Origin: Acorus gramineus
Lineage: Eukaryota > Streptophyta > Magnoliopsida > Acorales > Acoraceae
Length of the DNA: 64,000 bases
Reading direction: 5' to 3'
NCBI GenBank assembly: GCA_030737835.1
Contig: CM060852.1
Coordinates: 21,809,868-21,873,867, forward strand
The notes below the pieces were generated by a model, which saw only the letters and a list, made by a program, of their open reading frames with translations, was not told the origin of the DNA and ran no database searches. The position numbers were made by a program, and so were the translations under genes. This document shows positions 48,383 through 58,828 of the stretch, in pieces. Each line of letters starts with the position of its first letter. The stretch's first letter is position 1.

Positions 48383-49535
48383 TATTATCACGAAGGGACT
48401 CACAAATAGGGGATTATAACATTCAATCTTATACCCCACATAACACATGCATATTACGTGTATATTTCTTCACTGATTAATTTTATTTGATTAAATGCTA
48501 ACAAATGCTACATTACTACATACGCATTACAAATGCTAACAAGAATTGGAATCCCTTAAATGAGTTAGACATGAAAACATGTCACGGGTATTACAGATTT
48601 ACAGTCCTACATTTTTCTACATGCTTTTCGTTATGATCATAGTTGTAAACTGTGATAAAAATTTTCATTTAAAGATCACACTACCAGAGATCACGGTTTT
48701 AAACCGTGATTAATTGTTTTTTTTTTATCATACTTTAAACTATTACCAAATATTGTAATATTGAAGGCATCGTAAGAGTTTCTTCGATGAGAATAGTTAT
48801 GTTTTTACCGAAGCGTTAATATATTGTTCCAATCAGGTTTGGCTCTGGGTGTAAGCGAGGTATGTAGTCGTCTAGGCCCCCAAATCCTAAAAACTTGTCT
48901 TATATATTATTTAATTGAGATTTTTTTTTTACTTTTATAATTTTTTGTTCAGAAACTTTTCCATTTATTATTTTTCTATTTTCTTCTTTCGATCATGTGT
49001 TATTTTTGTTATTTAATTTAAACACTGATTTTTATTTTTTCTTATTTTTTATTTTCTATTTGTACCTATTTCTTTTTTTTATCAATTTTTTATGTTAATT
49101 ATTTGTTATTTATATTTGTTAATTTGTTATTATTTTATTGATATATATTTGTTTTTATCTGAATTATTTTCGTAAAAAATATATGATGAGAATAACAAAA
49201 TATTTTTGTGTGAGTACTACAAGACTCTATTTTGGGATCCGCAAACCCAACTAATTTGTCAGCTTTCAGAACCGGTCACCATGGTTCCAATGCAGCTGTG
49301 AAAGAAGAACCAAATAAGGGGCTGACCTCTCCAACTTGGCTAGCTAGGCATTTTAGCCAGCACTCAGGACAAAAAAAAGTATTTTTATTTCATAAATTAC
49401 ATTAAAAGAAAAGATTCTTGATATATATTGTAATGAATTATATATACCCCATAAAATAAATAAAATGAAACACATCATTTGTTAGCAAATTGATACTGCA
49501 TGTGAGATTGCATGTAAGAACTGAATGTAAATAAG
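48383..49535. other. AT-rich intergenic stretch with a CACTA-like end
   Basis: At 48679 the sequence CACTACCAGAGATCACGG is followed by the palindrome ATCACGGTTTTAAACCGTGA. It resembles a CACTA terminal repeat with a subterminal motif, and a related motif GTAAACTGTGAT lies just left. No matching second end is seen. The rest (48880-49200) is very T-rich. No gene is seen. Confidence 0.3.
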
Positions 49536-49843
49536 CAAATATATATATATATATATATAGAGGCGATATGGTGCGGACATCATATCTCATTTTAATATGC
49601 TGTCACCTTATAATCACCGTATAATTGGGGTGCATTTAATCGGATGGTGAGAAGATATTCCATAAAAAAATGAGAAAAATAAAGAGATTGTGTGGAGAAA
49701 AAAGAGGGATCACGGTTTATAGGGATATATGTGATTTCATGGGGTGATTATTTTAACCGTTTGATTAAAATCCATTTAATCGGATGGTAATGACATGGTG
49801 ACCACACTTAAAGAAGAGGATATGGTGACCGCATCTTATCATT

Positions 49844-49908
<65 letters not shown>
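49536..49908. repeat. Repeat-flanked segment ending in a TA array
   Basis: Two related phrases (GAGGCGATATGGTGCGGACATC at 49559 and AGAGGATATGGTGACCGCATC at 49815) and two copies of CATTTAATCGGATGGT (49634 and 49771) frame a short noncoding segment. A TA array follows at about 49850-49908. Confidence 0.5.
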
Positions 49909-49911
<3 letters not shown>

Positions 49912-50032
49912 CAAAGTTTTGTATTTTGGGATGTGCGGTCTGTTTACGATTCACCCTTAGACATGCCCAGCCTATTGAAGCCCAAGACCAAGACCTAGCT
50001 TTTGCATTTATATCCTTTCATTAACCTAGCTA
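49908..50032. repeat. 125-bp direct repeat, left copy
   Basis: From AATCAAAGTTTTGTATTTTG to TTCATTAACCTAGC this is identical by eye to 50460-50584. Its minus strand reads like the 3' end of a LINE, with the tail followed by the TA array. Confidence 0.85.
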
Positions 50033-50459
50033 TATATATATATATATATATAGGCGCACGATGGGGTGCGACCGTGTACACGGTGCACCCCTCGTGCGCC
50101 CCGTAACGTTGACCGTGCGATCGACGTATTCGCAATCGCACGGTCGACATTTAAAAAAACAAAAAACAAAAACGAAGGGGGTCGGCGTCGTCGGCAGGGG
50201 GTCGGAAGGGGGTCGGCGTCGCCAGGGGGTTTGGATTTACAGAGAGAGATCGAGAGAGAGAGGCGTGCGAGAGAGAGATCGAGAGATGGAGAGAGAGAGA
50301 GGGACGATGGCGTGCGTTTTTGGTTTTGTTTTTTTTTTTTTTTTTTAAAACGTGGACCGTCCGATCGCGAGAGCAGCGATCGGACAGTCCACGATCTGGG
50401 CGCACGATGGGGTGCACGGTCGCACGACCGCACCCCATCAGCTCCCTATATATATATAT
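50033..50459. mobile_element. MITE-like inverted-repeat element between the 125-bp repeats
   Basis: The left end (GGCGCACGATGGGGTGCGAC) and the right end (GTCGCACGACCGCACCCCAT) are partly inverted, and GGCGCACGATGGGGTGC also occurs directly at 50399. Inner arms GACCGTGCGATCG and GGACCGTCCGATCG suggest fold-back structure. The centre is GA-rich (50240-50310) with a T run (50329-50346). It is bordered by TA runs on both sides. The overlapping open frames here are low-complexity and not genes. Confidence 0.55.
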
Positions 50460-50700
50460 ATAATCAAAGTTTTGTATTTTGGGATGTGCGGTCTGTTTAC
50501 GATTCACCCTTAGACATGCCCAGCCTATTGAAGCCCAAGACCAAGACCTAGCTTTTGCATTTATATCCTTTCATTAACCTAGCCAGCTCTCATGTTCTAT
50601 GGCTGTTCTAAGTTCTTCCCGTATCTGGTCTAGGCAGTAATGTAGTCTCTCCAAGGGTGTTTCCTTCCTTATGGAAGTGCAATGGTGTAGTCGGGATTTT
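50460..50700 (-). mobile_element. LINE 3' fragment, including the right copy of the 125-bp repeat
   Basis: Positions 50585-50690 on the minus strand fit the end of a LINE RNase H/C-terminal region (LDQIREELRTAIEHE, similar to IWNELKMAIEHD at 42030). The 50460-50584 repeat is its 3' tail. The 5' part is missing. Confidence 0.6.
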
Positions 50701-51040
50701 ACATTAGTGATAGCGGAAAAATCTTAAATTTCATCAATAGAGTTTTAAAAGTAAATAAAAATTTGGAACTCTTGCAAAATAAAATTATGATTGATTGCAT
50801 TCAAATAAATTAAAATCTAAATTTTCACGCTTATTGGTTACCTAACAAGAAGTGGAATCCTCAAAATTTATTTATGTAGTCTTCTTCTGAAATATAAAAT
50901 AAATGAAAATCAAAATCCAAAATAAAATTTAAAAAATAATAATATCATCTATACGACTAAACAGTAATGCAATTTTTAATCGTGTTTTGGGACCAATGAA
51001 AACGAGACATTTTTTTTGTTTGATGGATGCAACAGATGCA
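50701..51040. other. AT-rich intergenic stretch
   Basis: No gene or element was recognised. Confidence 0.3.
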
Positions 51041-51108
51041 TTAAAATAACAATTTATCCCCAGACCAAAGTATTTGTAAAACTGCTCCTGAGTCTAGTTT
51101 GACCTCGG

Positions 51109-52100
51109 TTAGCGCGTCAACGTGGCGCGCTGACCGGTTGACAATGTGCCACGGTGGAAACGTGATTCGTTATCACGTCTCCGTGCCACGGCGTGACCCG
51201 CGCGGGGGAGTTTGACTCCCGGTGCGATCGGCGCGCGCTTTGGAAGAGCGCGGGGGGGGGGGGGGGTTCTCCCCGGAGTCCGAGTGTAATAGATGGGAAA
51301 AGATGGTATAGGCAGTTGCTCATGAAGTTGCCGGGTATCCAAGTGATCGTGATGTGGCTCTTCTTGATCCTCTCGTCTTTGTTTAGGGTCTTCTTGTAAC
51401 TGAACATGGCATTGGAATGGCTTATCAGAATGCTCATATGCTCCATATATTAGATGCTCATATGCTCCATATATTAGATACTCATCTGCATCATCTCCCA
51501 ACCTCACGGTTCCCTGAAAATTAAAATCGTCAACAGTAAAAAGATGATCAGTGTGATACTCACTCTGATCCACATCATCCCCTCTGTCCTCGCCAGGTGG
51601 ATCCGGATGCTGGGCCAGTGATGGAACAAAAGACATGGGAATCTGAGATAACGGTAAGTGCTGAAGCAGAGCAGCTTTCTGATCACGTGCCATAGTAGCT
51701 AAACGAACCATTTCATCATATCCAAGATTTAATGACAATCCCTCATTTAGTACCTGATTGATAGTCAACACGGCTGCACCCTTTGTTTATTTTAAAACTT
51801 CATTAAAATATCAAGGGAGTAATTATATTTATATTCTATATCACATGTACTATGTAACTCACCATGACCTCAGAGACGTATCCGCGGGGATGATACCGCA
51901 TTGAAACTGGACATCGAGGGATGGGTGGGGTGAAATATCTGACTGTGTGCTCCCAATACCACTCCATATACCTCGTAGATGTCATAGGCTGTGGACAAAT
52001 ATGGATGTGTTCGAGTCACGCATTCCATCGATTGATGTAATCCTTATGCAAAACAGCTCAATTGACCTTCTGTCGACCACGTCTGTTACCTCTATTGATT
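51109..52100 (-). pseudogene. Plant mobile domain (PMD/MAIN-like) gene remnant
   Basis: On the minus strand a segment at 51863-52090 reads VLHKDYINRWNA, then a stop in place of the expected residue, then LEHIHICPQP, TSTRYMEWYWEHTVRYFTPP and MRYHPRGYVSEVM before a GTGAGT donor. The W-x2-YW-x2-HTVRYF pattern fits the end of the plant mobile domain found in MAIN-like proteins. A following exon (from about 51773 down to 51109, after an AAAGGGTGCAG acceptor) starts VLTINQVLNEGLSLNLGYDE and is open but unassigned. In-frame TGA codons make it a pseudogene. Confidence 0.55.
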
Positions 52101-52140
52101 CGTTTCACGTCAAAAGGAAAAGAGGGCCTCGAATAGGGGA

Positions 52141-52290
52141 GGGGATTTATGGTCACGTCTCCCTTGGACACGTGATCCATTATCACGTCTCCAAGGGAGA
52201 CGTGTTGATGGATCACGTCTCCCAAGGAGATGTGGTCATCGATCACATCTCCTCGGAAGTCATGATCTGCTAACACATCTCCCCCTGAGT
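52141..52290 (-). repeat. 30-bp tandem repeat, about 4.5 units
   Basis: Units based on ATCACGTCTCCCAAGGAGATGT recur every 30 bp and are imperfect. Because 30 is a multiple of three, the minus strand stays open as a ten-residue repeat of the type GDVIxDHVSx. A single related unit also occurs at 51172 near the left end of the host element. Confidence 0.75.
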
Positions 52291-52631
52291 GGGTTTTTTT
52301 TTTGGTGAAACGTAATGTAAGCATGTTTTTGACCAGTTAGCGCGCCATGTTGACGCGTTGACTGGTCAAAAATGATCCTAGGGTCAATTTTACAAATACT
52401 TTGATCTAGGGGTTAATTTTAAAATTCTTTTTTTTAACAAGGTTATTTTAAAAAATTTCCTTTTTTTTTTTTTACAGTGAGGTTTGGATGTTTCATACAA
52501 ACTTATGACAATTATTATTTTAAAGATTTTAATTTAAAAATATTATTCATTGGGGGCATATCACATGAATAGTGGAAAGAATGATTATTTTTGTCTTTTA
52601 ATAGGAGGTGATTTGATTGGACAAGATTAAT

Positions 52632-53080
52632 GCCCGTTTGAATGGAGGAATAAAGGAGGGAATAAGGGGAATAAAGAGGAATAGGAGTAAAAAACCTTTT
52701 TGGGTGAGTGGTATAAAAGGGTATAGCTATGCAGAATTAGGTAAAAATAAGCTGATATTTGGATTCTAAGTCCCGCCATGGAATATTGTTATTCCTCTAC
52801 TGGTATAAGGGGACCCACCTATCAAATCACATATTATCACATCAAATCACATGTCATCACCTCTTATACATCAATGGGATCTACATGTTAAATCAACTTT
52901 TTATACCTTATTCACATTTTATTATTCATCAACCAAACACTCAACCTTTATTATTGCGTTTCCCAACGAGAATAACTAAAAACACAACTAAACAGAAAAT
53001 TACTTATTCCATTGATAAAGTCAACAATTCTGAGAATAAGTATAAACCCCAGAATAACTTATGTCTCTATCCAAACGGGC
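52632..53080. mobile_element. MITE related to the Harbinger element
   Basis: The ends are GCCCGTTTGAATGG and, reversed, GCCCGTTTGGATAG, flanked by TTAA on the left (52627-52630) and TTAA on the right (53082-53085). The right half shares order and wording with the last 200 bp of the Harbinger element (CAACCAAACAC, CGTTTC-CAA--AGAATAA, AAACA and ATTC words). There is no coding sequence. It is likely a non-autonomous relative that could have been moved by a Harbinger-type transposase. Confidence 0.65.
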
Positions 53081-53218
53081 CTTAAAGGTTTTTGTCTTTT
53101 CCGTCAATTTTTTTAACTTAAATTCTTTTATTTTCATTCAGTTTCTTCTTGATTGTGTACAAACATAACTTTATTGGTGTTGGTTTGGTTGGATAAATAC
53201 CACCATTATAAACTTTGA

Positions 53219-53450
53219 CTTTGGTGGTTTTTTTTTTTTTTTTTTGTGAGTGGGAGCTTGTAGTTGCTCTCACTTGTCCCCTCTGCCCGTGGATGCGTGG
53301 ATGTGTGTTGCTTTCCAACATTCCAATTGCTCCAATCCCTGGTGTATTTTCCTAAGAGACTGGAGTGCAATCTTGGGCATGTTGCCTTCTCTATGAACCC
53401 ATGCCAGTGCTGTTGTAGAATCTGATCCAATCTAGAGCTTTGAAACATAT
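53219..53450 (-). mobile_element. LINE RNase H fragment with T-run tail
   Basis: The T run at 53229-53246 marks the 3' end on the minus strand. Across two frames the sequence recalls the LINE RNase H end (TALAWVHREGNMP-like, then ATHIHA). It is short and frameshifted. Confidence 0.5.
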
Positions 53451-53772
53451 ATCAATGGATATTCCCATCCATACTCCTTGTTGAATTGCAAATCACACAT
53501 ACAAGATCGTTAACTCCATCATAGATCACCTTTATTACATACCAAATTTAAAACACAACCCCTGAAACCCCCAACATATAGATTGAAATATTACATGCCT
53601 CATATTCCAATTCACTTGCAGTAGTTAATAAAAAAACACCACACAGACACCCCACACACACTATCTGTACCATTGTTATGGTGTCTTATTTTAAAAAAAA
53701 AGAAATGGTAGACATTCAGTCTAAATTTTGTAATAAAAGAGAAGGGGATGCCCAAAACAGCAGACGGAAACA
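53451..53772. other. 3' flank of the P450 pseudogene
   Basis: No gene seen. A CA-rich stretch lies at 53631-53660. Confidence 0.35.
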
Positions 53773-54043
53773 CTACTCATATGGTGTTGCAATGAGATGA
53801 AGATTATATTTCCCACCCCTTCCGGCAGCTTCAAATCGAACTTGTACAGCAGGTTCGCCAGCGCAAGTTCTACCTCCGACACCGCGAAGAACATCCCCGG
53901 ACAGATTCTCCTCCCCGCGCTGAACGGGATGAACTGGAAATCATTTCCTTTGAAGTCCAATGGTCCCTCCAAGAACCTCTCCGGCCTGAACTCCTCCGGC
54001 GTCTTCCAATATTTGGGATCCCTTCCGATGGCCCACGCATTGA
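53773..54043 (-). pseudogene. Cytochrome P450 (CYP71-clan type) C-terminal pseudogene
   Basis: The minus strand encodes the end of a plant P450, a haem-thiolate mono-oxygenase normally anchored in the ER. It reads [24 protein letters not shown], then [15 protein letters not shown], the haem-binding loop with its cysteine ligand, and [18 protein letters not shown]. After that about 20 residues normally present are missing and the frame shifts; the expected ending HLIATPY plus a TAG (53773-53775) is there in another frame. Upstream the gene is cut at 54043 by a CACTA element, and the missing part was not found in the window. It is broken at both ends. Confidence 0.9.
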
Positions 54044-55594
54044 CACTACAAGAAATGCAAGCATTAGCTGCGAACTGTTTCGTAGCAAAATCCCCATATT
54101 TCGTAGCTAAAACTCGACTTTTCCCGACGAACTACGTTCGTTGCAATTATCATTGCAAAAGTCTCGTACCGGAATACATTTTGCTACAAACATTTTTTTC
54201 CGTAGCATAAGGAACTCTATTGCTACAAATACGATATCGTAGCAAAAGGTATTTGCTACAAATATATTTCGTACAAAATGTGGTATTTGCTACAAATTGA
54301 TTTTGTAGCCAAAGAATAGCATTTGCTACGAAAACAATTTCGCAGCTGAAACTCGACTTTTGCTACAACAATTATTTTGTAGCAATATATTAGCTTTTGC
54401 TACAAATTTATTCCGTTGCAAAAAGATTCTTTTTGCTACGAAAAATTATTCGTTGCAAAAAGATTTGTTTAGCTAGCAAAATAGACGTTTTTGCTATGAA
54501 ATAATTTCGCAGCTAAAAGTATATCAAGTGTATAAAAAAAATAAAAAGACCTTTCCCTACGAAATATTTCGCAGGAAAAAGTCATATTTTCCAAAATTAT
54601 TTTTTTTATTTTTTAGCTAAAAAAATATAAGCTGCATTAAATAAACATCTAATTATGATAATAATAATAAAACCATCCAAGTTTTAATTAAAACTAATTG
54701 TGTAAATTACAAAAAGTTCTAATATAAATCAAAAGAAAATACAACAAAAGTAGACATCTCATAGACAAAGTTATAATATAAGTCAAAAGAAAATACAACA
54801 AAAGGAAACATCTCATGGATCTGATGGGGGCAAGGGAGGATCTCTAGAAGACTCAGATGTTGTTGCTTCTAATCCAGGCTGCTGAGGAACTGCAGGCATT
54901 TGAGGTTGGGGACTGAGGTTGTTGAGGACGCCTAATTCAGGAAACCTTTGTAGCAACGCACTCATCACCGGTTGCATGGTAGATATGTACTCTTGCTGAG
55001 TCTCTAGCTGTACTCGCTGAGTCTCCAACTCATCTCGCAACTTCTCCAACTCATCAGCCGCAGGAGATTCCTTGTTGGTTCCACTACACTGACCAAAAGT
55101 GGCAGGGCGTGGCCCCCAACCTAATCCACGTAGGTATCCTGACCGATGCCCTAGGACCTCACTACAAGAAACGAGGGTTTTAGCGACGATTATTACCGAC
55201 GGCCTTACAAAAACCGTCGCTAATATGAATGCAAAAGACGGATCGTGTATCTACGCGGAGCATTACCGACGGCCAAATAGTGGCCGTCGGTAAATCCCTC
55301 TTAGAAAAACCACGCCTGCAGGAATCCGGTATTAGCGACGGTCAAAACCGTCGCTAATACAGTTATAGCGACGGCCAGAATGTGGCCGTCGGTAAATCCC
55401 TCTTCGAATAACCACGGCTGCATTCCGTCAGTATTAGCGACGGTCAGAAACGTCGCTAATACATTTATAGTGACGGCCATATCTTGGCCGTCGCTGATAG
55501 TCTGGACTAACAAACCACTTCCCACGAAATTTTTTTTTTTTTTACACAAACCTAAGCCGATTTTTAGATTTTCGCCCCGACCCCTACCTCGCCG

Positions 55595-56020
55595 GATCCG
55601 CCGCCGCCTCGCCCCCCTCTGCCTCCGCCTCGTCCGATCCGCCACCGCCTCGCCCCCCTCTGCCTCCGCCTCGTCCGATCCGCCACCGCCTCGCCCCCCT
55701 CTGCCTCCGCCTCGTCCGATCCGCCTCTGCCGCCGCCCCATCCGATCCGCCACCGCCTCGCCCGCCTCTGCCTCCGCCTCGGCCGATCCGCCACCGCCTC
55801 GCCCGCCTCTGCCTCCGCCTCGTCCGATCCGCCTCTGCCGCCGCCAAACCTCAGATCCGCCACTGCCTCTGCCACCCGATCTGCATCTGCCGCCTCGGTC
55901 GATCCGCCATTGCCTCGCTCGGATCCGCATCCGCCTCGGCCCGATCTGCCGCTGCCTCTCCGCGATCCACATCTGCCTCAGCCCGATCCGCCGCTGCCTC
56001 TCCGCGATCCACCTCCGCCT
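55595..56020. repeat. GC-rich minisatellite, 41-bp period
   Basis: From about 55590 units like CGTCCGATCCGCCACCGCCT plus CGCCCCCCTCTGCCTCCGCCT recur; the word CGTCCGATC starts at 55631, 55672 and 55713, a period of 41 bp. Later units vary. The array lies between the left subterminal repeats and the transposase gene. Long open frames on both strands here come only from composition. Confidence 0.8.
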
Positions 56021-57166
56021 ATATATATTTGTGTAATTGCTACCTATATATACTATTTTGTTTTAATGATATATCCATCTTACTTTCTGTGATCATATTC
56101 AATTGTTAGGCATTTTGTTGGCTTGAAAATGTGTTTATGAGGATTCTTGCTTGTTGTATTTGTTCAGGAGGAAGTTTCAAACAGTGAAGGCATCGACACG
56201 GGTTGATAAATACTCTAAAAGTGACATTCAAGTGATATTGACTTTAGACTGGTGAGGGAATCCACATTCTTTATTATATAGCTGCCCTATGTTGCCTTCA
56301 ATATACTTGTGCTTATTTTCTTTGAATCAATTATATTTTTATGTATGACTGACATTGTTAAAGCTAAATGCTCATATTTCAACCATTTGGAATTTATCTC
56401 ATATTCTATTAATAAAATATGGTGATTGTGATATAAAAGGAACTTATAAAAAGTACAAAAATGTAGAGTCATAGTTTGTTATTTATAATCCATAGTTTTA
56501 TATTGGAGTGACTTTTTTTATGCTTGAAATGGGAGGATACAAATCAATGCAATGTTCTTGCTTACACAAAAAAGGAAGAAATGGACAAAAAGAGTATAAG
56601 TAAAATTGATTATTTTTAATTAGGGTTTATTAGATCTAGCTGATGTTTGTCTATAACTTTGAATAATATATTGTATTCTGAGAGTTATGTTAATGTAACT
56701 TTTATTTGCTAACATCTGCCCCCTGCTATGTTCTATAAAAAATATGTGTTTTATTTGAATTAGTTGGTTTGGTATTTTACTTTATTTCAATGGATATAAG
56801 TTGGATTCAAAAGCCAAGAAACCTTTTAATATCTCAGCCTATTATTACATGTTTTAAAAGAATTGAATGAATATAGAGTCATCCATGGAGTTGTTGAATT
56901 CACATTACGTGTCACTTTTCCTGATTTTTTAAGTTGTATTAATACTAAGCTGATCAAACCAAACAATACACAACAAACCTTTATTTGGTGTAATATCCCT
57001 GCCTTCACATGTCCAACGATAGCTATTGATAAAAAAAACAAGAAAAAGATTAAATCTCATCTATAGAGATGTGTAGGATATGAGATGGCATATTGAATTC
57101 TCTTATTCCATTGCGATAACTATTATTTTTTTTAATTATTTACAGTAATTTTCAGGATTTGTTTCA
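56021..57166. other. Inner CACTA noncoding region before the transposase gene
   Basis: AT-rich, probably leader and intron sequence of the element. No coding sequence was recognised. Confidence 0.4.
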
Positions 57167-58523
57167 ATGGATAAAAGTTGGATGCAAAAACCAAGAAATA
57201 GTCCTGAATATATGAATGGAGTCATTCAATTTTTAGATTTTGCATTTACACGATCACCATTTGGAAACAAAATTCAATGCCCGTGTAAAGATTGTCGAAA
57301 TGTATTCCATAAGGAACGTGATGATGTTCATGGAGATTTATTATGGAAGGGGATATTGCCGAACTACACTACTTGGTATCTTCATGGAGAAAAATTTCCT
57401 GGTGAATATAGCAGCGATGAAACCTCCAACGAGGGTGATGATATTCAGGGAATGCTACATGATGCGTTTGGAATACATGATTCGGGTGATAGGGGTGATA
57501 ATGAAATGAATGATAATAGCTCTCATGAGCCAAATTGTGAAGCACAAAAGTTTTATGAGTTGTTGAAAGATTCTGAGACCGATTTGTATCCAGGCTGCAC
57601 TACATTTTCAAAGCTTTCTTTTACTGTCCAGTTGTTACATTTGAAGTGCCTCAATGGATGGAGCAACAAATCCTTCGATATGTTATTGGAATTATTGAAA
57701 AAGGCATTTCCAGTAGGTGAAAAATTGCCAAAGAACCATTATGAATCTAAAAAAATTCTTCGAGAGCTTGGCCTGGAATATAAGAAGATTGATGCTTGCC
57801 CAAATGACTGTATGTTATATTGGAAAGAGAATGAAAATGCAATTGAATGCATGGTATGTGGTTTGTCACGGTGGAAGACAGATTCAGTTGAAAATCCGAC
57901 AGATGCATCAGCTTTAACAGGGAAGGAAAAGAAGGTATCTGCAAAAAGCTAGAGAAAAAAAAACTGTGAAGACTGTGAAGACTGTTATGGGATATATTGT
58001 CAATGGCTTTAGATTTCACACAAAAGCTAGAGAAAAAAAAAGAAAAACACAAAATAGTGGAGTTTTTGTAACAGCGGAAGTATCCAGTTTTGCTAGCTCA
58101 AGAGACAACAATCCGACAACAGGAAATGTTGTGTACTATGGCATATTAGAAGACATCGTCGAACTGCAATATCTTGGTGGGAACAAGATCGTTCTTTTCA
58201 GATGTGTTTGGTGGGATATATTAAGTCGTTTAGGAATAAAAGAGGATGAATATGGATTCACATGCATAAATTTTTCACGGACTTTAAATACCAATGAGCC
58301 ATATATCCTTGCACATCAAGCTCAACAAGTTTTTTATGTCCAAAACATAAATGATGAAAATTGGTATGTTCCAATTAAGACTCAACCTCGGAACGCATAT
58401 GCAGGGGATGTAGAAGATGAAGCATTTCAGTCGAGTGAAACAGAGATGCTCCAAGAGTCTAATGTTGATGATATTGTATCTTGGAATAGGGAAGACATTG
58501 CAGGAGAATTTGTTGATGCATAA
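57167..58523 (+). pseudogene. TNP2-like CACTA transposase with catalytic domain deleted
   Basis: The first part (57167-57952) is the transposase-associated domain: MDKSWMQKPRNSPEYMNGV, CPCKDCRNVF, GILPNYTTWYLHGE, then YELLKDSETDLYPGC and the zinc-ribbon-like ACPNDCMLYW and CMVCGLSRWK. It stops at TAG 57950-57952, just where the DDE transposase domain should start. The second part (57966-58523) is the DUF4216-like C-terminus: NGFRFHTKAREKKRKTQNSG, VVYYGILEDIVELQYLGG, RCVWWDILSRLGI and AQQVFYVQ. The catalytic core and DUF4218 between them are gone. The words AAAAGCTAGAGAAAAAAAA occur at both sides of the junction (about 57944 and 58022). Confidence 0.88.
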
Positions 58524-58828
58524 TTTTTTTATTTTGAAATTTTTGTGCTAATAAATTCATGATCAAGTTGTTGATGCTATTATCATACATGTATGAATTG
58601 ACTGTGCTAATAAATTCATGATTAAGTTGCTGTTGATTCTTTTATTATACATGTATGAATGTTTTGTGCTAATAAATTTTGGATGAAGTTGTTGATGCTT
58701 TTATTACACATGTATGCTAATTTTTATGTTTGTTTTTCTCACTATCCATGATTCATTATTATGCTTTATACATTACATCTTAAAGTATTTGTGTATTTTG
58801 AATATTTGTGAGTTCATTTATAAAGTAC

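Larger units (their letters stand above)
51041..52430 (-). mobile_element. Inverted-repeat element (probably Mutator-like) carrying a plant-mobile-domain pseudogene
   Basis: The left end (51041-51145) and the reversed right end (52326-52430) match imperfectly over about 100 bp: ATCAAAGTATTTGTAAAA / ACCAAAGTATTTGTAAAA, GTCAACGCGTCAACATGG / GCGCGTCAACGTGGCGCG, and GGCGCGCT in both. The interior holds a broken minus-strand gene and a 30-bp tandem repeat, but no transposase. Plant mobile domains are known to travel in Mutator-like and other elements, which fits. The outermost bases and target duplication were not settled. Confidence 0.55.

Noticed and set aside
50026..50551. Open frames over the MITE with Arg/Glu and Ser/Leu runs
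   Set aside because: They come from GA-rich and T-rich low complexity and inverted repeats, and they start or end in TA arrays.
55301..56036. Arg/Gly-rich and Pro-rich open frames on both strands
   Set aside because: They are translations of the 41-bp minisatellite and the subterminal CGACGG repeats of the CACTA element.
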